Assembly: GCA_949358305.1 (NCBI GenBank) | Contig: CASHSZ010000074.1 | Coordinates: 1 to 64,000 of the forward strand | Length of the DNA stretch: 64,000 bases | Direction: 5' to 3' | DNA from: Strigamia acuminata | Lineage: Eukaryota; Arthropoda; Chilopoda; Geophilomorpha; Linotaeniidae | In this document: positions 1 through 12,205 of the stretch, piece after piece | Numbering within the stretch: position 1 is the stretch's first letter | How the letters are laid out: each line of letters opens with the position of its first letter | Notes under the pieces: generated by a model | Seen by the model: only the letters and a program-made list of their open reading frames with translations | Databases searched by the model: none | What the model was told of the DNA's origin: nothing | Position numbers and translations under genes: made by a program

Positions 1-1163
1 TCGAAAGCGAATCGAATACGATTTCGCGTTGAAGAAGGGCAAAATTCGTACTCGACTCGAAAACGAGATGTATTCGAGATGTATTCGAATCGTATTCGAG
101 TCGTATTCGAGATGGTCGATGATTTCCACTCGCTCGTATACGCGTTGTATACGAGCTCGTATTTTGATCGTAATCGTAAACGAATCGTTTACAAGTCGTA
201 TACGAGTTGTATACGACGTGTATACACCTCGTATACGAACGAAGTTTGTGAAAACACAATTTCCAAATAAGACGTATGTGACTACTATGTGTTTTCATGT
301 CGTAGTAAGTATCCGGTGGATTTTCCAAACTTCGTTCGTATACGAGGTGTATACACGTCGTATACAACTCGTATACGACTTGTAAACGACTCGTTTACGA
401 TTACGATCAAAATACGAGCTCGTATACAACGCGTATACGAGCGAGTGGAAATCATCGACCATCTCGAATACGACTCGAATTCGATTCGTATTCGATTCGA
501 ATACGATTCGAATTCGATTCGAATACGAATACGATCAAAATACGAACTCGTAACAACTCGAATACGAATCAAAGTCCGGGAAACAAAAATCATCGACCAT
601 CTCGTATACGATTCGAAAGCGAATCGAATACGATTTCGCGTTGAAGAAGGGCAAAATTCGTACTCGACTCGAAAACGAGATGTATTCGAGATGTATTCGA
701 ATCGTATTCGAGTCGTATTCGAGATGGTCGATGATTTCCACTCGCTCGTATACGCGTTGTATACGAGCTCGTATTTTGATCGTAATCGTAAACGAATCGT
801 TTACAAGTCGTATACGAGTTGTATACGACGTGTATACACCTCGTATACGAACGAAGTTTGTGAAAACACAATTTCCAAATAAGACGTATGTGACTACTAT
901 GTGTTTTCATGTCGTAGTAAGTATCCGGTGGATTTTCCAAACTTCGTTCGTATACGAGGTGTATACACGTCGTATACAACTCGTATACGACTTGTAAACG
1001 ATTCGTTTACGATTACGATCAAAATACGAGCTCGTATACAACGCGTATACGAGCGAGTGGAAATCATCGACCATCTCGAATACGACTCGAATACGATTCG
1101 AATACATCTCGAATACATCTCGAATACGAGTCGTACGAGTCAAAGTCCGGGAACGGGTCATCG
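1..1163. repeat. 612-bp palindromic satellite, about two copies
   Basis: The block starting at base 1 recurs at 613 (offset 612) almost unchanged, and the second copy runs on to about 1150. Each copy is mostly one huge inverted repeat. The arms are about 73-250 and 326-500 in copy 1, and 685-862 and 938-1100 in copy 2. I see one mismatch over the inner 140 or so bases of the arms, and the loop is about 70 bp. The arms are packed with the self-complementary word TCGTATACGA and variants. Because of the symmetry the same peptide can be read on both strands, so the open frames here are not evidence of a gene. The unit begins with one copy of the 56-bp repeat found downstream. The array runs off the left edge of the window. 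Confidence 0.9.
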
Positions 1164-2010
1164 ACTATCTCGTATTCGACTCGAAAGCGAGTCGAATACG
1201 ATTTCGCGTTGAAGAAGGGCAAAACTCGTACTCGACTCGAAAGCGAGTCGAATACGATTTCGCGTTGAAGAAGGGCAAAACTCGTACTCGACTCGAAAAC
1301 GAGTCGAATACGATTTCGCGTTGAAGAAGGGCAAAACTCGTACTCGACTCGAAAACGAGTCGAATACGATTTCGCGTTGAAGAAGGGCAAAACTCGTACT
1401 CGACTCGAAAGCGAGTCGAATACGATTTCGCGTTGAAGAAGGGCAAAACTCGTACTCGACTCGAAAACGAGTCGAATACGATTTCGCGTTGAAGAAGGGC
1501 AAAACTCGTACTCGACTCGAAAGCGAGTCGAATACGATTTCGCGTTGAAGAAGGGCAAAACTCGTACTCGACTCGAAAACGAGTCGAATACGATTTCGCG
1601 TTGAAGAAGGGCAAAACTCGTACTCGACTCGAAAACGAGTCGAATACGATTTCGCGTTGAAGAAGGGCAAAACTCGTACTCGACTCGAAAACGAGTCGAA
1701 TACGATTTCGCGTTGAAGAAGGGCAAAACTCGTACTCGACTCGAAAGCGAGTCGAATACGATTTCGCGTTGAAGAAGGGCAAAACTCGTACTCGACTCGA
1801 AAGCGAGTCGAATACGATTTCGCGTTGAAGAAGGGCAAAACTCGTACTCGACTCGAAAACGAGTCGAATACGATTTCGCGTTGAAGAAGGGCAAAACTCG
1901 TACTCGACTCGAAAGCGAGTCGAATACGATTTCGCGTTGAAAAAGGGAAAAACTCGTACTCGACTAGAAAGCGAGTCGAATACGATTCCGCGTTGAAAAA
2001 GAGAAAAACT
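1164..2010. repeat. 56-bp tandem satellite array, about 15 units
   Basis: A unit of exactly 56 bp is repeated about 15 times head to tail. The last two units (from about 1930) are degenerate. Each unit holds a hairpin with arms CGACTCG and CGAGTCG around a four-base loop that is AAAG or AAAA. Reading left to right the variant order is G G A A G A G A A A G G A G G. The unit has no stop codon on the minus strand, and 56 is not a multiple of 3, so all three minus frames stay open and give a 56-residue peptide period. These frames are a by-product of the repeat. Confidence 0.93.
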
Positions 2011-3545
2011 CGTACGCGATTCAGTGAAACTAAATTTACATGTGCGCGTTGACGCGCGCGATTCGTGTGTTCTACGTGAGTAAATAGAGTGCGCGTCACA
2101 TATGAATACAAAATGTCGACCATGCGTCGCCACGATGTCAGTGGACGAATTCTGCGAATTCGTGCAAACGCAGAAAGTTAAAAATATTCAAATTTGACGC
2201 CCACGATGACACGTTCGTAGTAGACGCCTCCACAACTGCTTTTGAAAAGAATTTGATAAATGTTTGGAAATAATATTTAGGATTTTCTTTAATCATATCA
2301 GGAAACTGAAAACAGAAATAAAGTTTATACATTGGAAATTTTTTATAATAAAATTACGTATTAAACATTATATAGCGTGAGAATGGACACTTTGATATGA
2401 AAGCGAATATTTTCGAAATTAAAACAATTATTTTCAAAGTTAAAACGACTATTTTCGAGTATTGTTAATTCAAAACGACGTGCAGCATGGGAATAAAAAA
2501 AATTAATTGAGACGCGCTTATGACACGCGCTGCACAGCCTCACGAATCCTAGAGGCATCCACAACTATACGCGTCGGCCCTGACGCGGTCGTCTAGACGA
2601 GCGCATCTGGACGCGCACAAAGCTAAGTTCACATGTGCGCGTCTAAACGCGCGCGTCAAGGCCGACGCGTATGGCTGAGGACGCACTTAGGATTCGCGAG
2701 GCTGTGCAGCGCATGTCACAAGCTCGCGTCAACCAATTTTTTGGTTCCCATGCAGCACAAAAACAAAAATTGTTAAGTTGCTTAAGAATTGATTTTTTTT
2801 GGTATTTCATTGTTGATTATTAATTTAAAGAATATTTAATTGTTTTTTAAAATGGGAAAAGTTGAAAATTTGGTGGGTTTTTGTGTTTGCTTGCTCGACG
2901 GGAAATTGCAATCTCCCCGGCCGCAGCAGGCGAGCATTGAGCGGCATGTAATTTCCACGCGCACCGTCGAAAGGATTGTATTTGTTTATGAACTCTTTTT
3001 TTCTTGTATTGTTTTTCGTGTATTGTTTTGACGTGAAAACAATTCATTTCAATAGAATGTGACTGTTTTCAATGTAAAAATCAATGATTTCACTGGAAAA
3101 CAAAGGTGGCAACGAGTGGTCGCGCGCGTCAAAGTTGAATATTTTCAACTTTCGGCGTTCGCGCGATTTCGGGGAATTCGTCCACTTGCGGCGCGGCGAC
3201 GCGCGCGGCGACGTATGGTCAACGTTTTGCATTCACATGTCGAACGCGCGAACTTAGCTTTTACACGCGTGTGTCACGCGATAGAAGACGCGTCGTCTAC
3301 AAAACACACGTAAATAAATAAATAAATATTTTTGGTGGTTAACCCGTGTGTCTTTCCATGGAAAAAAAAAGAGAAGAGTTTTCTCGTCGTAAGATTTCTC
3401 TCAAAAATCTCTAAAACACGATAGAAAGCAGTCCAACAATCGAATTTGGCGCCATCGTACGAAGCGATTTGATTGGCCAACAATGAGCAGAGTCGTGATT
3501 GGTCTTGTCTATGCCTCCTGGATGCAGAACTAACCACCCGACATC
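2011..3545. other. intergenic, no gene seen
   Basis: This stretch is AT-rich with islands of CG-rich words such as gacgcgcgcg. I see no exon with convincing splice sites. It contains the foldback repeat listed separately and a short imperfect triplication near 2400-2460 (ATTTTCGAAATTAAAAC-like words). Confidence 0.5.
2480..2757. repeat. foldback (inverted-repeat) element
   Basis: The two ends are about 100 bp each and are inverted copies at roughly 80 percent identity. Both contain GTGC.GCATGGGAA, CGCTGCACAGCCTC, GAATCCTA and ACGCGTCGGCC. The middle, about 75 bp, is itself rich in short palindromes (gtctagacga, acatgtgcgcgt). It has no coding capacity. A MITE or foldback origin is likely. 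I could not identify a target-site duplication with confidence. Confidence 0.7.
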
Positions 3546-4981
3546 ATGGACGCCTTAGTACCACAATTGATAGAAGATTTTAATGTAATTGGGGTAATTT
3601 TTATCACGAATTTTTGTCAAACGTACAGTCCCGAGTGAGTGAGTGAGCGAATGAGTGAATGAGTGAGCGAGTGAGCGAGGTGATGCGTGTGACTAACGTC
3701 CATTGGACGTTTCGTCCGTCGTTAACAGAGATCGAAACTGAGTTTACGTCCCATTCGTTTTCCTTTGTTCAGGTTTTATTCATTTATATAACCTCCATCT
3801 TCCTCACTTTTTTTTTTTTTTTTTTTTTTTTTTCTTTTTTTACAGGTCGCTACGGAGAAAAACAGAGAGATTGGAGGGGATGGGGAAGAGGAAACGACGA
3901 CTACATCGAATTTGTCGTCCGCTGTGCCATTGACCGACACGCCGTCAAAAATGGATCCTATTCCATCTAAACGCGCTTGTTTAGTGGGTGATGGAGAGAT
4001 GGAAGACCCGGCGCAAGTTAACGAGGTACTGATTCGTTCGTTTGCTTTATTTGTCATCAATCTATTTATTTGTTCATCCGTTTTTTTTTTTTTTGTTTTT
4101 TTTTTTTTTTTTATCCGTTTGTCTTTTTTCTCTCTTTCAAGTCGTGTCGAGGAGAGGCGTCGCCACTGCTGCCACCGCCGCAGCGCGAGAAAAAGACGGT
4201 GGCGGGGGCGGTGAAAAAAGCCAGGCAGATCGCGTGGACTCTAGCAAAGAGATTCACGGGGACAACCAAACGAATTGAGAGGATCGAAGAGTACATGGGT
4301 TGGAGGTGGCGTGGCAGGAAGGAGATGATAGGTCGGTTGAGATCAATGGAGAAGAAGTTGAAGCGGATGGAAAGCGACCTGGACTGGGTCGATACAGATG
4401 TGTATGATATGGAAGTGGAGGTGGAGATAACTGAGGAGGATAGAGAGGTGGACGTGGATGGAGTGGAAGCGGAAGTTGAAGTGGCTATGGGTGAAGTGGA
4501 GGTGGCGGAGGCGAGATCAGGGGAACGGGAGCAGCGGGAGCGGGATGATGTCGAACCGGTCGCCGAGAAAACGCGCGATGGTGGCATTCTTTTATCGTCT
4601 ATTGCGGCGGACACGGTCGAATCCGTGTTAAAGAAATTGTCTGGCAAGGTAAGAATAAAACGCACGATGACGCGCGCGACCACTTTTCGACCTTTCATGT
4701 ACATTCATTTTTGTTTGATAATTTTCAGTGTGTCGATTTGATGGCGTTGACTTCGATCAAGTCTGTCGAATCGCTGTACAAGTTTCAGCAACGGGTCTGC
4801 CAACCGGTAAACATGTTTGGTGCGCATCCACCTTTTTTGATTGTTTCTCTTATTTTTTCTTTCTTTTCAGAGGGTAATTGATGATGACGACGACGGTGAC
4901 GATGTTGATAGTGACGATGGTGATAGTGACGATGGTGATAGTGACGATGGTGAAGATGATGACGATGACAATGTCGACTAG
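3546..4981 (+). CDS. spliced coiled-coil protein with acidic tail (orphan)
   Basis: Proposed coding exons are 3546-3593, 3846-4025, 4142-4648, 4729-4806 and 4871-4981. All junctions are phase 0 and the model gives 307 residues. I recognise no family. Exon 3 is basic then helical (KKARQIAWTLAKR, RIERIEEY, MEKKLKRMESDLDWV) and turns strongly acidic. Exon 5 ends in a SDDGD repeat written by a 15-bp DNA repeat. The first exon is the weak point. Its donor (GGG|GTAATT) is poor, while a strong GTGAGT donor lies at 3635 but breaks frame. If that one is used, the first exon is 5' UTR and translation would start at 3951 (256 residues). Exons 2-5 are well supported. An AATAAA run follows near 5134. Possibly nuclear, judging only from charge pattern. 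Confidence 0.68.
4903..4950 (+). repeat. 15-bp coding microsatellite (SDDGD)
   Basis: The word GATAGTGACGATGGT recurs about three times inside the last exon of the coiled-coil gene and encodes repeated S-D-D-G-D. The 15-bp unit keeps frame, so copy-number change would alter only the length of the acidic tail. Confidence 0.75.
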
Positions 4982-5811
4982 ACAGATCATTCGAATTTTT
5001 TATTTTATTTTATTTTATTTTATTTTATTTTATTTTATTTTATTTTATTTTATTTTATTTTATTTTATTTAATTTTATTTTATTTTTTTCTTTTTCTTTA
5101 TTTCTTCTTTCGTGTGTTGTTATGTTTTAATTAAATAAATAAATAGTAGTTGTCGTACAATTTCATCATCAAACAAGTGGTTTAACATCGTTGTTATTAC
5201 TGTTTGTTTGTTAAATTATTTGTCGTGTTCGGTTCGGCTTTGTGGAACAATCATGATTGTGTGAAAAGTTTGGGACACCTGTCGTTGATTTCGTGTATCA
5301 CCTGTTGTCTGGTGTGCTTTTTAGCCACTGACTGTCGGGTCCCGTTGGCAGGACTGAGACCGAATTGGCGTTCTATTTTTCTCTCCTTTCAGGTCGGGAG
5401 ATGGACAAACGCCATGCGGAACGGCAGTTGCGATCGGTCGTCCATCGCGGTATTCTCGCGCTAGTTTTATGCTTGTATTGGACGCGCACACATTGCAAAA
5501 ATAAAAGATAAATTAGCGTACTGTATCGAAACCTTGGTCCGGCTTTTGAGGAATTTTTTTTTTTCTTTCTCGTCAACAAAATATACGCGCGATCACACGT
5601 AATAACGTCAAAAAATGTTTAATAAACGCCCAAAAACCGTGCATTGGAGTCGTGAGCGCATTCCGTATTGCAGCGCGACCACGCGCGGATGCACATTGGA
5701 GTCGTGGACGACTTTGCGTCGCAATGTGATCGCGGGGAACGGGCTACACGCACGCTCGAATATGATGCGCGCGTCGGCAAACAATATTATCTCGTGATCG
5801 CGCGTCGTGAA

Positions 5812-6040
5812 CCTACCGGGCGGATGTGACGCGTGAATAACCCCAGGATCAAGTTTCACGAAAACCTGATTTCGAAGAAAAAAACAACATACCGGTCAGA
5901 TGTGACGCGTGGATAACCCCAGGGTCAGGTTTCACGAAAACCTGATTTCGAGGAAAAAATAACCTACCAGGCGGATGTGACGCATGGATAACCCCAGGAT
6001 CAGGTTTCACGAAAACCTGATTTCAAGGAAAAAACGAAAA
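5812..6040. repeat. 75-76-bp tandem repeat, three copies, hairpin-bearing
   Basis: The three units start near 5812, 5890 and 5963 (period 76 then 75). Each contains GATGTGACGC, GGATAACCCCAGG and a hairpin with arms TCAGGTTT and AAACCTGA around CACG. One unit has a changed base in the first arm (TCAAGTTT). Confidence 0.85.
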
Positions 6041-8274
6041 GACGCACAAAGACTACAGGATAAAAATGATACGTAGAGAGAAGAAAATAGAAATTGATTC
6101 CCCGATTCGTGAAATTAATTTCACATCGTGTACTCCAACCATTAATTGCATTGTCGTATTAGGTGTTGTGTGAAACGAAGATCGTAAACGTTTCGATCGG
6201 TTTACGATTTAAATTTCATCTCTCGGTGCGCGTCGCATCGTCCTAAATGACGCGAATTCATATCACCGCGTTCGCCAGATTCACGAGCACTTCCAAACCG
6301 TTCGTTTCGGACCTTCGCGGGGATCCGGAGGGTTTCGGTGTCTGTCTGGTCTCATGTCCCAGACTCGCTGCGTTGCGCAGTCACCGGCCAACCAAATGTG
6401 TCGGTTAGACGCGTCGCAATGAATAGGGGCAGACATGGATGTGTGTTAAAAAATAAACAATAGTTGGCTGCTGCGGATAACCTCGACCACTCGTCTCAAT
6501 CGTTCGCTCAACCGACAGGGGCGCACCACTGCAGATTTAAATTTTCAGATTTCAATGGGAGACCTTGTCTCACACAAGGTACGGAATCTCCTTTGTGCCA
6601 TCCTCGATTCAATCGTTAAAGACAGCATGCTCCTCGACCAGGACTGACTAATAGAATCAACTGACATTTTACCCACCGCGTTTGATCGCGCGCGTGCTTT
6701 TCTTCTCCCTGCCCATCCGTCCGCTTGTTTATTCTATCGTTTGGGCGATGTTGCGGAACAAAACGTCTACCTTTTTTATCGCCTTTACACGACCTTTCTT
6801 TATTACCCTCCTTCTTGGAATGTGCGTGGCCCCTAGCAATTACGTAACCAAACAGGGTGCTCACGTTGTTCTCTCTTTTGGTCTAGATAATCCCATTTTC
6901 TCCACCGCCACTCAAACACGCCCACATAAAAAATCCAAAGATTTGTTTATTTTATTTTATTTTTCTATTTAACAAAACAGACAAACAAAACAAATCGAAA
7001 ATTAGAGAGAAAATCTGAATAAAAATTGAATAAAGATTGAAACAAAAATTGAATAAAAATCGAATGAAAATTGTAATAGAAATTGAATAAAAAAATTGGA
7101 GTAAAAATTGGAATGAAAATAGAAAAAAATTGACAAATCCAACGACGCATTCGATTGCGGTGGCCACCGAGGTGGCCGCCGCCACTGCACGCAAAGCTTC
7201 TCGGATGGTTTCGGGGCTCCTCCATCTCCATCTCCCTGCACGCCACCGTGGTCGATTCCGCCACCGTGGTCGATTCCGCCACCATACCGACCGCCAAGGC
7301 AATCGTCCAAAAACGAGTTTAGGTCCTCCAACATAAACGCGAAGCGGATGGCCGCGACAATCCTGTCCGACCAAATCCGCGCGCGATGCCACTGCCTCTA
7401 CACCGGCGGTCTCGGCGCAAGACAGTTGGTAGAAGAAGAGCGAAATAAAAAATTAACATTTGAATTAATAATTGGTCAAGACGCTGGGCCAGTCACTTCG
7501 GTCGCGCGCGTAGTAACAACGCGCCGGGTACACGCGTCTAGCCGAGGTCTTCTGTTTACCCATTTGGAAAGAAAGAGAAAATGAATAAACGTAATTTAAT
7601 GAGAAGCAAATACTTGTAGATGCAAATAAAACGTAGGGGAGAGGGGGGGGGGGGGGGGGAAGAAAAACCCAAACCAAACAAAACCAAACAGAGTTTGAAA
7701 CTGCACGGCGTGATTAAGTCTGTCTCGACGTGCCAAAAATGCCAAAACAATGACAAAGTATGTGTTAAATGAATGCCGCTTCTTTCTTTGTTTGTTTCTT
7801 CATTCGTCTGTTCGTTGTGTGAAAATAAAACAAATTGGTCAATTACACACGTCGAGTTTGGTCCAGAAAACTCACACAACGCAATGAAGACCACCTCGCA
7901 TGCTTGTTAAAAATTAAAAAGTGATGGCGATGCACGGGGTCTCCCGCCCGTGCGCGTGTGCACATGCTAATGTAATGTACGCACGCGCACGGGCGGGCGG
8001 TCGAGTGAATGCGTGAATCGTCTCTCCACTCGCTCGTTTGTTTGAAAATAGACACTCGCACTACTTACAGTACCAAAATCCCTCCCCCCACCTATTCACG
8101 TTGTCGCAGTTACGTCAAGGTATCACGACGCGCAACAAAAAAAGGAAGAAAGATTTTTATCTATTGCGCCACACTCCATTTCGTGAAACACGCGTGTGTA
8201 TCGATACGTTCGAGCGTTTTATCTGCAAGGTGAGAAAATAGTCGGTTTCCCCGACCACCATATTTTAATTTAGC

Positions 8275-8340
8275 CGACTGACTGACTGACTGACTGACTG
8301 ACTGACTGACAGATAGATAGATAGATAGATAGATAGATGG
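8275..8340. repeat. compound (GACT)n-(AGAT)n microsatellite
   Basis: A run of GACT units passes directly into AGAT units. It lies inside the inferred 5'-UTR intron of ZF-A. Confidence 0.95.
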
Positions 8341-8625
8341 ATAGACAGGGAAACAAACAAACGACTAAACAGGCGGTCGGGGATAAACGAGTGAAAACAC
8401 GATGCGAGCACGGGCGGGGAAACCCCGTATTGTAACACAATAACCGCCATTGTTTACCGATTTGTTCGCTCATTTATTCACTTGACAATAACAATAATAA
8501 TAATAATAATAGTAATACCTGTAAAAGCAATAATAGTGATAATAATAGTAATAATAATAATAATAGTAATAGAAAGAGAGAGATACGCGCATACGCTTAT
8601 TGACGAAATGTGAATTTCTGTACAG

Positions 8626-11600
8626 GTGTGCGGACTGGAAAAAAAATGGAGAAACAGAAAAAGAAAAAAAACCAGAAGGTAGCGAGGAAGAAGTTAAAGG
8701 GAACGAAGAAATGGAATACGACCGACAGCCAGAGATCGGATATAGATGGTCAACCGATAGATAGTCAGGTGTCGGTGTACTCGGATAGCCAGTTGGTCGA
8801 CGAGATGGATATCCAGCACAGAGATGACGACGACAGCGATTCCGAAACGAGAACACAAAGAAGAAGCAACGACGAAGATGCCCGGAAAAATCGGACGAAA
8901 AAAAGCGTCAAGAAGACGCGCGTTTTGACGAAAAAGGACGACGAGACGATAAGATCCTCGACGGAGAATGGTGCCGAGAAGGTGCAAATTTTGATGGAAG
9001 TGGGCGACAAATTGGAGAAAACCACAACCAAAAATGATGAAGCCGAGGCAACGAAAATTTTGACAAGAGAAGATGACGAGTGGGCGAATCTGAACAAAAG
9101 TCTTATTTTATTCGAGGACAACGAGGCACCCGATGCAGACAAACTACAAGAAAAACAAGAACGGTGAGTAGAAACGCAAATTGTTTGATTTGAATCGCAC
9201 CGAAGAAGTTATCGCGCGGTTTACATCTATAGCGCGCGCATATAACGCGCGGCTCAAAGCGTGCGAATTGCGATCCGTTTTTTTTTTTTTTTTTTGGCGC
9301 TCGATGCTAGTAACTCGCGATGATTTATTTGTTATTCTATTTAATCGTTTATTTATTTTTTTATCCCCCCCCCCCCCCCCCCCCCCACTAGACTCGATGA
9401 CGGCAGACTCACGTCGACGATGCCGAGAACAGAGGATGTAACGGTTCTAAAAACACGCGTAGATTTCTTGTACCAGCAAGAAGAGGGACGTGGGACTAAA
9501 TACACACAAATTGCGGAAGAATTACGCACCCTTAATCAAAGGTTGAGTGTAATCGAAGAAAGACTCACGACCGCCAGTACATCGCAACACATGACCGCAA
9601 GTACATCGCAACGCGTGACCACTAGTGCGTCGCAACAGGCTATTTGGTCGTCCTACGACCACCTTAAGGTAACAACGACGACAATCAATCAGCTCATTCG
9701 TTCGTTCGTTTGTTCGTTCAATCATCTTTCTCGTTTAGGACAAACCTGTCATCGATACGAGAAATGGGGTGTGTTGGTTGTGTCCCGACTCAAACAAAGT
9801 CCCGAAGGGCCCCAAAGCCGACATATGTAATCACTGGCGGCATATGCACAACGTTGGAAAAATCAAACCGGCCAGGGAGTTGTTGCGCAATCACGTTGGC
9901 AACTTTGAGAACTTTTGTCGGGTATTTCCTAGCGCGTACGCGCGCGATTCGTTTGTTCGCCTTTATTTACAATGTAAGCTGCGTAGCTCGGACATAACAC
10001 CGTCCGGACAACTACGTGGTCCGGACAATTTTGTCCGGGCCCGGGCCCAACCAATAAGGAGCGATGCTAGATTTACTCTTTGGTTTGGACGACTTCCCTT
10101 TCCGAATTCCGGGCAAAGCGGTGCATCCCATATAAGGAAAAAATTACCGTGTGGTTCGGACAAAAATAAAAAATGTCGATTTTCCAATGAAATAAATTAG
10201 AAAAAAAAACAAAAACAAAAACACTAAAATAAAAAAAAATAAATAAATAAAAAAAGGTGTACACACCCTACAGAACGAACATCGCCTGGACTGGACACAT
10301 TTCTGGGCCCCATCCTACATCCGGGCTACATAGCTTACACTGTATTTCTTTATTTATTTGTTTGTTTATTTACTTATTTATTAATTTAATTTATTTATTT
10401 ATTTATTTATTTTTTTTTTTAATTTATTTTTTTTTTTTTTTTTTTCCCCCATTTTCATTGATGTGATCATCTCAATCGTTCATCTCTTCTTCAACAGGCA
10501 CTGATGTTAACGAGGAAGAAGGCGGACGACTGTCCTTTATGCAACACACGATCAGAAAATATGCAATATCATTTGCGAGAGACACACAGATTCGACGTAC
10601 TGCCCACATTTCTGAAGCTAAGTGGGAAGGGCACGAAGAGAGGAGGTGATACCCCTCCCCACCACAGTGGTGCTCGACAACAGCAAGGGAACGAGAAGAA
10701 GAAGAAGGGTGACGAGGTGAGGGAAAAACAATTCGGTTTATTTGTCATTGACATTTTCTCTCTCTAGGCAATCGTGGTAACACCAAAGACCATGAAGTTG
10801 TTGCGAGAAGGATACACGCAATGGGAGAAGAACGTGAGTGTCTCGCCCCAAGGACCTGCCCGGGCAACTAGACTGATCGATTGTCCGTCTGTTTGTTTGT
10901 TTGTTTTATTTCAGCAACCCATCGATTTGAATCGACAAGCTCGGGCCCTAGAGTTTTTGTTCGGGAAGACACGACCCGACGACGATGACAGTAGCGACAT
11001 CGAAGACGACGAAGACGAAGGCGAAGACGAAGACGAAGGCGAAGGCGAAGGCGATGGAAACGGTGGAAACGACGGCGGTCGCGTCGGACATGGTCGCGGC
11101 ACCGCTCCTGGACGCGGGATGAAGCGCGATTGCGGTCTAATCGCTAGCATTGCGAAGAGCAAACGCGAACGTGAGGCTAAACAAATACGTGGACGCGGGC
11201 CGACTCCCACTACAAAGTCGTCGCCATCGTCGTCGTCGTCGTCGTCGCCGGACAATGACAAACCGGATCCGTTCAAGGTAAAGGAAAGGGATCCTTTCCG
11301 CTGCTCTCATTAATTTGGTGGTTCGTGTTTGACTGAAATTTCAGACAGCCTTGTATCGCGAGAAACGAGACATCACGGGAAGCAAATGCGACAGTGTTTA
11401 CTGCGCGGAGTCGACTAGTCCGCGACTGAGTTGCAAATCGTGTTCCTCTTCGGTACACGAAGAATGTGTGGGGCGGACATGGACCAACCGGAAAAGCTAC
11501 ACCAAGTTCTTTTGTAGCGGTTGTCGTAAAATTCGTCCCGCTCCTATCACGAAACTGCGGTGAGTGTTTTCTTTCATTTTATTCTGTAATTAACTATAAT

Positions 11601-12205
11601 TTTTTTGACCACACCGTAGTCTAATTCGCTTGTTCATTATTTTACACAGGTACTCCACTTACTCGATTGAGCAAAATCTCACCAAACACTTCAACATCTG
11701 CTTCCAACACGTCGCAGACGTACTCAATGGAAAGGTTAAAAGTTGGCGGATGAACCTCTTTGACAAAGGTGCCCCGAAGCGATCGTCCATGTCGACCAAC
11801 CGACACGATTTACTGATCCAAGACGAAGAACTGGTACAGACTATAGATTTTTTATTATTTTTATATGTTTTTGTTTGTTTGTTTGTTTGTTTGTTTGTTT
11901 GTTTGTTCGTTCTTTGCTTTCGTTCGATTGAATTTTGCTCATTTACATTTCAGTGCAAACGTTTTGCTCATTCTATTATAAAGAAAATAAGGACGGAGCT
12001 GCCCATAAAAACACAGTATGCGCAGACGTGGGGACCAGACGGAATTGAAACATTCATGACAGCGGTCGCAATTCCCGAATTTCTGACCCGATTGATCTCT
12101 AAGATCGAGGACATCGACCGGGACCACGCAGACTTTTTCCTGGCTAATGTGGATCGCCCGCGGTATTTTGTTGACGATTTGAAAGACACGCGTGCCAGTC
12201 CGTGA
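8626..12205 (+). CDS. ZF-A: double zinc-finger, PHD-finger protein
   Basis: Exons are 8626-9163 (ATG at 8646), 9392-9668, 9739-9921, 10498-10716, 10768-10833, 10915-11277, 11345-11559, 11650-11833 and 11954-12205. The model is in frame throughout and gives 758 residues. Order: Lys-rich and acidic N-terminus; coiled coil with a T/S-rich triple repeat (ASTSQ); finger 1 with Cys277 and Cys280 then HWRHMH to His302; finger 2 with Cys338, Cys341, His351, His356; an acidic and Ser-rich linker; a PHD-like finger, C-x4-C-x9-C-x2-C-x4-H-x2-C-x15-C-x2-C (557-602). In the last exon, residues around 700-745 (GPDG, AIPEFLTRLI, then an alternating Asp/Ala helix) recall the RTC4-like domain; that is a guess. 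Fingers and PHD suggest a nuclear DNA- or chromatin-binding role. Joining 9921 to 10498 uses a weak donor (CGG|GTATTT). The choice rests on ZF-B and ZF-C having an intron at the same place and phase. AATAAA lies at 12263. Confidence 0.8.

Larger units (their letters stand above)
4982..8625. other. intergenic, repeats and one ambiguous open region
   Basis: After the TTTTA microsatellite (about 4997-5080) there is no gene I can support. The stretch holds the hairpin tandem repeat at 5812-6040, AT-rich imperfect repeats at 7000-7135 (AAAATTGAATAA-like), and a region at 7137-7584 open on both strands. The plus frame there reads PPWSIPPPWSIPPPY from an 18-bp duplication. Without splice or homology support I leave it uncalled. 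A likely 5'-UTR exon of ZF-A ends at 8229 (donor AAG|GTGAGA), followed by GACT, AGAT and AAT microsatellites in its intron (8275-8580). Confidence 0.5.

Noticed and set aside
1164-2010. CRISPR array
   Set aside because: Units are directly adjacent with no variable spacers, and the context is a eukaryotic satellite.
29-2133. Long open frames (up to about 320 codons) in the first 2 kb
   Set aside because: They follow the palindromic and 56-bp satellites, are open on both strands or in three frames at once, and contain only repeat translation.
8470-8856. Minus-strand Tyr-rich frame at 8.5-8.8 kb
   Set aside because: Produced by AAT/GTA microsatellite and by the antisense of ZF-A exon 1.
10257-10466. 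Separate start of a gene at 10.26-10.5 kb, splitting ZF-A in two
   Set aside because: The frame runs into TTTA/poly-T. An in-frame join 9921-10498 reproduces the intron position of ZF-B and ZF-C.
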